From contig JBIIYJ010000258.1 of the NCBI GenBank assembly GCA_044346855.1, positions 1 through 7,845 on the forward strand: a stretch of DNA of 7,845 nucleotides. Reading direction: 5' to 3'. Position 1 is the stretch's first letter, and the number at the start of each line of letters is the position of its first letter. The translations under genes were made by a program, and so were the position numbers. Positions 5,372 through 7,845 of the stretch are shown in pieces. The notes beneath the pieces are model-generated. The model saw nothing but the letters and a program-made list of their open reading frames with translations, did not search any database and was not told where the DNA came from. This stretch comes from CAIKKV01 sp044346855. GTDB lineage: Bacteria; Verrucomicrobiota; Kiritimatiellia; CAIKKV01.

Positions 5372-6619
5372 TTAGTACTTTTTGAACTGGACGCCGGCGA
5401 CGGGGGCGTAGGTGATTTCCACCTCGCGGCCGCCGTTGAGGATGGACAGGCGGCCGGCCTCCATGACCAGCTCGTTGAACGCGCTGTTCCGGGGGGTGGC
5501 CATGATGCCCTCGTCGTCGACCTTCTTGATGAACGCCTGCCGCGCCACCAGCGCGCCCTGGGCCCGGCATTCGATGATCTTCTGGACGATGAAGGCGATG
5601 GAGCGGAAGCCGTAGCCGACCGGCGTGAGGCCTTCGCCGCCCAGGTCGAGGAACTGGAAGTAGGTCGGGTTGGGCTGGACGAACTGGGTGTCGCCGGGGC
5701 TGGTTCCCTTGGCGGTGTAGGCGTGCTCGACGCCGCGGAACTGGTCGTTGTGGTTGACCATGGTGCCGAGCTTGCCGTTGGAGCCGAACAGGCGCATGCC
5801 CTGGTAGTTGCCGCCGGGGCCCTCATCGGGGTAACTGAGCGAGTTCTGGACGTTCAGCACCGCGCCGTTTTCCCAGAGCACGCGGCCGTCGGTCCAGAGG
5901 TAGCCGTCGCGGCCGTTGGGGTACTTGTCCTTGATGCCGTAGACGGAGACGCTGACCGGCTTGAGCCCCGTGAGGAAGTGGACGAGGTCGATGTAGTGGC
6001 AGGCGATGTAGGAGAAGGCGTCGGAGTTCTCGCAGGTGCACCAGTTCTGGAAGTTCGAGTGGCGGTAGTACCAGCACTCGTGCAGGTCCGCGTGGCCCAG
6101 CTTGAACTCGCCGAACTTGCCCTCGCGCCAGAGGCGGCGCTCGATGAGGTTGATGTCGTCGAACCGCTTGTGGTACTCCACGCCGACCATCAGCCCCTTT
6201 TCAAAGGCCTTGTCCGCGATCTCCTCGGCCTGGGCGTGCTTGAGCACGAGCGGCTTGACGCAGCAGATGTGGTGCTCGTACTGGAGGGCGACCTGCAGGG
6301 TGCCGTAGTGGAGCTGGTCCGGCACGGCCACCACCACGATGCTGTTCTTCGGCAGGGCGGCCACCGTTTCCTTGAAAAGCTCGGGCATGTTCCTGGCGGG
6401 ATCTGTCTCCAGCGGCGGGTGCGCGATGAACGACTGCGTGGGGAAGGCTTTCCGCAGCGTTTCATCCTGGGCCAGCGTGCGCAGCGGGGCGCTGTTGAGG
6501 GCGCAGATATGGATGTCGCCCACGATCCCCAGCCGCTGAAGCTGAAAGAAGGACGGCAGGATCTGGACTTGCGTGATCATCCCGCCGCCGACGATGCATA
6601 CGGTAACCTTGTCGCTCAT
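5372..6619 (-). CDS. Gfo/Idh/MocA-family oxidoreductase with atypical CVKP motif
   Basis: A 415-residue NAD(P)-dependent oxidoreductase of the sugar/inositol dehydrogenase superfamily. The N-terminal Rossmann fold shows VCIVGGGMIT (7-16), a variant of the GxGxxG dinucleotide loop, and VVAVPDQLHYG (96-106). The usual EKP motif reads CVKP (120-123), keeping the Lys and Pro but losing the Glu. GVEYHKRFDD (146-155) and ACHYIDLVHFLTG (206-218, with His208 and Asp211) correspond to the substrate-side helix. The C-terminal half is the alpha/beta oligomerisation domain. The start is set by AAGGAG five bases before the ATG; in-frame sequence further upstream is repeat array B and is not coding. It is the first gene of a likely operon with the aminotransferase and MttB-type gene. 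The substrate is unknown; dehydrogenation of a polyol, cyclitol or sugar acid is the family expectation. Confidence 0.88.
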   Translation of the reverse strand: MSDKVTVCIVGGGMITQVQILPSFFQLQRLGIVGDIHICALNSAPLRTLAQDETLRKAFPTQSFIAHPPLETDPARNMPELFKETVAALPKNSIVVVAVPDQLHYGTLQVALQYEHHICCVKPLVLKHAQAEEIADKAFEKGLMVGVEYHKRFDDINLIERRLWREGKFGEFKLGHADLHECWYYRHSNFQNWCTCENSDAFSYIACHYIDLVHFLTGLKPVSVSVYGIKDKYPNGRDGYLWTDGRVLWENGAVLNVQNSLSYPDEGPGGNYQGMRLFGSNGKLGTMVNHNDQFRGVEHAYTAKGTSPGDTQFVQPNPTYFQFLDLGGEGLTPVGYGFRSIAFIVQKIIECRAQGALVARQAFIKKVDDEGIMATPRNSAFNELVMEAGRLSILNGGREVEITYAPVAGVQFKKY

Positions 6620-6645
6620 GCTCTCTCCTTGGAATGAACATGCAA

Positions 6646-6673
6646 ATTTATCGAAAATGCCAAGGCATTGCAA
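6646..6673 (-). promoter_or_regulatory. Candidate promoter of the oxidoreductase-aminotransferase-MttB operon
   Basis: In the AT-rich stretch before the Gfo/Idh/MocA gene, the minus strand reads TTGCAA (6673-6668), 16 bases, then ATAAAT (6651-6646). Transcription would start near 6640, giving a leader of about 20 bases with AAGGAG at 6630-6625. This is the only AT-rich segment in the surrounding 2 kb, which supports a promoter, but the boxes are matched by eye. Confidence 0.4.
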
Positions 6674-6675
6674 TG
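6656..6675. promoter_or_regulatory. Overlapping palindromes, possible operator
   Basis: AATGCCAAGGCATT (6656-6669) has two 6-bp arms around AA, and it overlaps CATTGCAATG (6666-6675), a perfect 10-bp palindrome. The pair covers the -35 box and most of the spacer of the candidate promoter, the usual place for a repressor of sugar or amine catabolism. No regulator gene is in the window. Confidence 0.4.
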
Positions 6676-6693
6676 GAATATCATGTGAAATCG

Positions 6694-6844
6694 GCAGGCT
6701 TGCGCATGCGGCGCGCACGGGACTGCGCGCCCTACCCAAGCCCTGTATCTGTTCTGGGTAGGGCGGCGAGTCCCTTCGCCGCCGGATGCGCCAGCCTTGC
6801 GCCTGAGGCGTCGCAGTAGCTCCGCCCTCCAGATTGCAGGCGCA
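6694..6844. repeat. Composite palindromic repeat array B (one unit)
   Basis: This single unit is related to array A. 6719-6844 aligns without gaps to 2374-2499, with 8 differences in 126 bases by eye. Arms 6719-6738 and 6755-6774 flank the same 16-nt loop (6739-6754). Short hairpins are at 6710-6731 and 6762-6783, and the 38-base module at 6807-6844 is identical to 2462-2499. The left end stops within the 6-bp hairpin: its right arm GCGCAT (6702-6707) is present but its partner is missing, marking a break point near 6694. It lies between two co-directional minus-strand genes. Confidence 0.85.
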
Positions 6845-6850
6845 AGTCAT

Positions 6851-6873
6851 CTGAACCGCTGAACCTCTGAACC
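6851..6873. repeat. CTGAACC short tandem repeat, period 8
   Basis: CTGAACC occurs at 6851-6857, 6859-6865 and 6867-6873, separated by single bases. It bridges the 38-base module and the type-2 stem-loop, and uses the same word as the period-7 tract at 6928-6948. Confidence 0.6.
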
Positions 6874-6919
6874 GGGCACCAGAGACCTGCCTCGAAGCTC
6901 GGCAGGTCACGGTGCCCGG
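6872..6919. repeat. Type-2 stem-loop, copy 2
   Basis: CCGGGCACC (6872-6880) pairs with GGTGCCCGG (6911-6919). After an AGA/AC internal loop, GACCTGCC (6884-6891) pairs with GGCAGGTC (6901-6908), closing a 9-nt loop that contains CGAAGC. The internal loop and its closing pairs match the copy at 2240-2276, while both stems differ in sequence and length but remain paired. On the minus strand it follows the end of the right-hand gene by about 45 bases. There is no U tract, so it is not an obvious intrinsic terminator. Confidence 0.65.
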
Positions 6920-6927
6920 CTTCGCCC

Positions 6928-6948
6928 CTGAACCCTGAACCCCGAACC
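6928..6948. repeat. GAACC heptad tandem repeat beyond the right-hand gene
   Basis: CTGAACC, CTGAACC and CCGAACC run with exact period 7, then give way to a CT/C-rich tract up to the stop codon at 6965. It is equivalent to the tract at 2502-2528: both lie immediately beyond a minus-strand gene and on the same side of a palindromic array. Confidence 0.65.
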
Positions 6949-6964
6949 CTCTCTCCCCCCCCTC

Positions 6965-7845
6965 TTACTTGATCGCCACTTCCTTGCCCTTTTCCGCGGA
7001 CTCATAAATCCCGTCGAGCATTTTCTGGACCATGAGGCCGGCCTCGCCGGGCGCCTCGGTGGGCTTGCCGTGGAGGGCGGTGTCCACGAAGTTGCGCATC
7101 TTGCGGGCGAAGCAGTCGTCGTTGGGCAGGAACGCGGGGCTCTTGTCCACCATGTACCCGTTTTCATCGCAGTGGATGGCGAGGGGGTCGGAGTCGGCCC
7201 CGCCCTTTTCGCCCATGATCGTGAAGCCCCAGGAGTCCTTGCAGTGGGCGGCGAAGGAGGCCTCGACCTGCATGACGGCCCCGTTGTCGAACCGGATCTG
7301 GCCCACGGCCAGGTCCTCGACCGTGTAGGTCTTGTAGTCCCAGTTCGGCCACGAGCAGGCCACGTCGCAGGGCTTGTCGCCCATGTAGCGGAAGATGTTG
7401 CCGCTGGCGGCGACGGGCCTGGGGGAGCCCATGACGTAGTGCGTGACTTCCATGATGTGCACGCCGATGTCGATCAGGGGGCCGCCGCCCTGGAGTTCCT
7501 TGCGGCCGAACACGCCCCAGTTGGGGATGCCGCGGCGGCGCATGGCCTTGCAGCGGGCGAAGAGGATCTTGCCGAACTTGCCGCCCGCGCCCATGCTGCG
7601 GATGAACTGGGCCTTGGGCTCGAAGCGCCACTGGAAGCCGATGACCAGCTTGCGGCCGGCCTTCTCGGCCGCCGCCAGCATGGCCGCGCCCTCGCGGGCG
7701 TTCATGGCGAGGGGCTTTTCGACCAGCACGTGGGCGCCCGCCTTGAGCGCGCCGATGGTGTGCTCGCAGTGGCCGCCGTTGGGCGTGCAGACGCTGACCG
7801 CGTCCAGCGTCTCCTTGCGGAGCATCTCCTTCCAGTCGGTGTAGG
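6965..7845 (-). CDS. Gfo/Idh/MocA-family oxidoreductase, 5' end outside window
   Basis: The frame is open to the window edge, so this is a fragment of about 292 residues lacking the N-terminal nucleotide-binding loop. It begins YTDWKEMLRKETLDAVSVCTPN, the usual strand and helix before the second half of the Rossmann fold; the internal Met at 7825 is not the start. Numbered from that Met, it has CTPNGGHCEHTIGALKAG (13-30), the canonical VEKP (35-38), the GFQWRF strand (63-68), GGPLIDIGVHIMEV (114-127) with the catalytic-type Asp119 and His123, and a C-terminal helix ending EKGKEVAIK, typical of family C-termini. It is an NAD(P)-linked dehydrogenase of unknown sugar or cyclitol substrate. It is separated from the next gene by 345 bp containing array B and a candidate promoter, so it is probably transcribed separately. 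It has only family-level similarity to the second oxidoreductase, so they are not recent duplicates. Confidence 0.92.
   Translation of the reverse strand, partial: YTDWKEMLRKETLDAVSVCTPNGGHCEHTIGALKAGAHVLVEKPLAMNAREGAAMLAAAEKAGRKLVIGFQWRFEPKAQFIRSMGAGGKFGKILFARCKAMRRRGIPNWGVFGRKELQGGGPLIDIGVHIMEVTHYVMGSPRPVAASGNIFRYMGDKPCDVACSWPNWDYKTYTVEDLAVGQIRFDNGAVMQVEASFAAHCKDSWGFTIMGEKGGADSDPLAIHCDENGYMVDKSPAFLPNDDCFARKMRNFVDTALHGKPTEAPGEAGLMVQKMLDGIYESAEKGKEVAIK

Noticed and set aside
6620..6910. Upstream extension of the Gfo/Idh/MocA gene on the minus strand
   Set aside because: The extra 97 residues would come from array B and its flanks, and AAGGAG before the ATG at 6619 fixes the start. The same repeat gives related peptide strings near 2422-2500, showing these are repeat-derived frames.
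6872..6919. Rho-independent terminator of the right-hand gene
   Set aside because: The stem is strong, but no U tract follows on the minus strand and it occurs as part of a repeat family.
1..7845. tRNA or rRNA genes
   Set aside because: No tRNA-like cloverleaf with a T-loop GTTCRA context or rRNA-like conserved block was seen; the GGTTC words belong to the heptad repeats.

Overview
The window is GC-rich bacterial DNA, densely coded, with six protein genes and unusually elaborate intergenic repeats. The gene content is two Gfo/Idh/MocA oxidoreductases, a class III aminotransferase, a pyrrolysine-free MttB-type methyltransferase, an aldose epimerase and a PUA-less glutamate kinase. Together with the palindromic intergenic repeats, this recalls environmental members of the PVC group (Kiritimatiellota, Lentisphaerota, Verrucomicrobiota). 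That assignment is an impression only, because no marker gene is present.

Layout: 1-220 is a gene-free tail downstream of proB, with a direct repeat and a small inverted repeat. proB (221-1045, minus) and galM (1150-2181, plus) diverge from a short AT-rich promoter region. Next comes a 341-bp gap between convergent genes (2182-2522) that is almost entirely repeats and hairpins (array A). The rest is on the minus strand, in transcription order: a Gfo/Idh/MocA gene cut by the right window edge (7845-6965), a 345-bp repeat-rich gap (array B plus a promoter-like AT-rich stretch), a second Gfo/Idh/MocA gene (6619-5372), a class III aminotransferase (5338-3974), a 41-nt near-perfect palindrome, and an MttB-family methyltransferase (start 3899 or 3956, ending 2523). 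The last three genes look like one operon. It could oxidise a sugar or cyclitol, transaminate a keto or amino product, and demethylate a methylated amine, but the substrate cannot be read from the sequence.

The most unusual content is between the genes. Arrays A and B share a composite repeat whose hairpin stems differ between copies by compensatory base changes, while the 16-nt central loop and a 38-nt flanking module are identical. A second stem-loop type occurs once beside each array, with a conserved asymmetric internal loop and different but still paired stems. GAACC-type heptad tandem repeats follow both minus-strand genes that precede an array and, at one of them, supply the stop codon. 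These look like an uncharacterised family of structured intergenic repeats.
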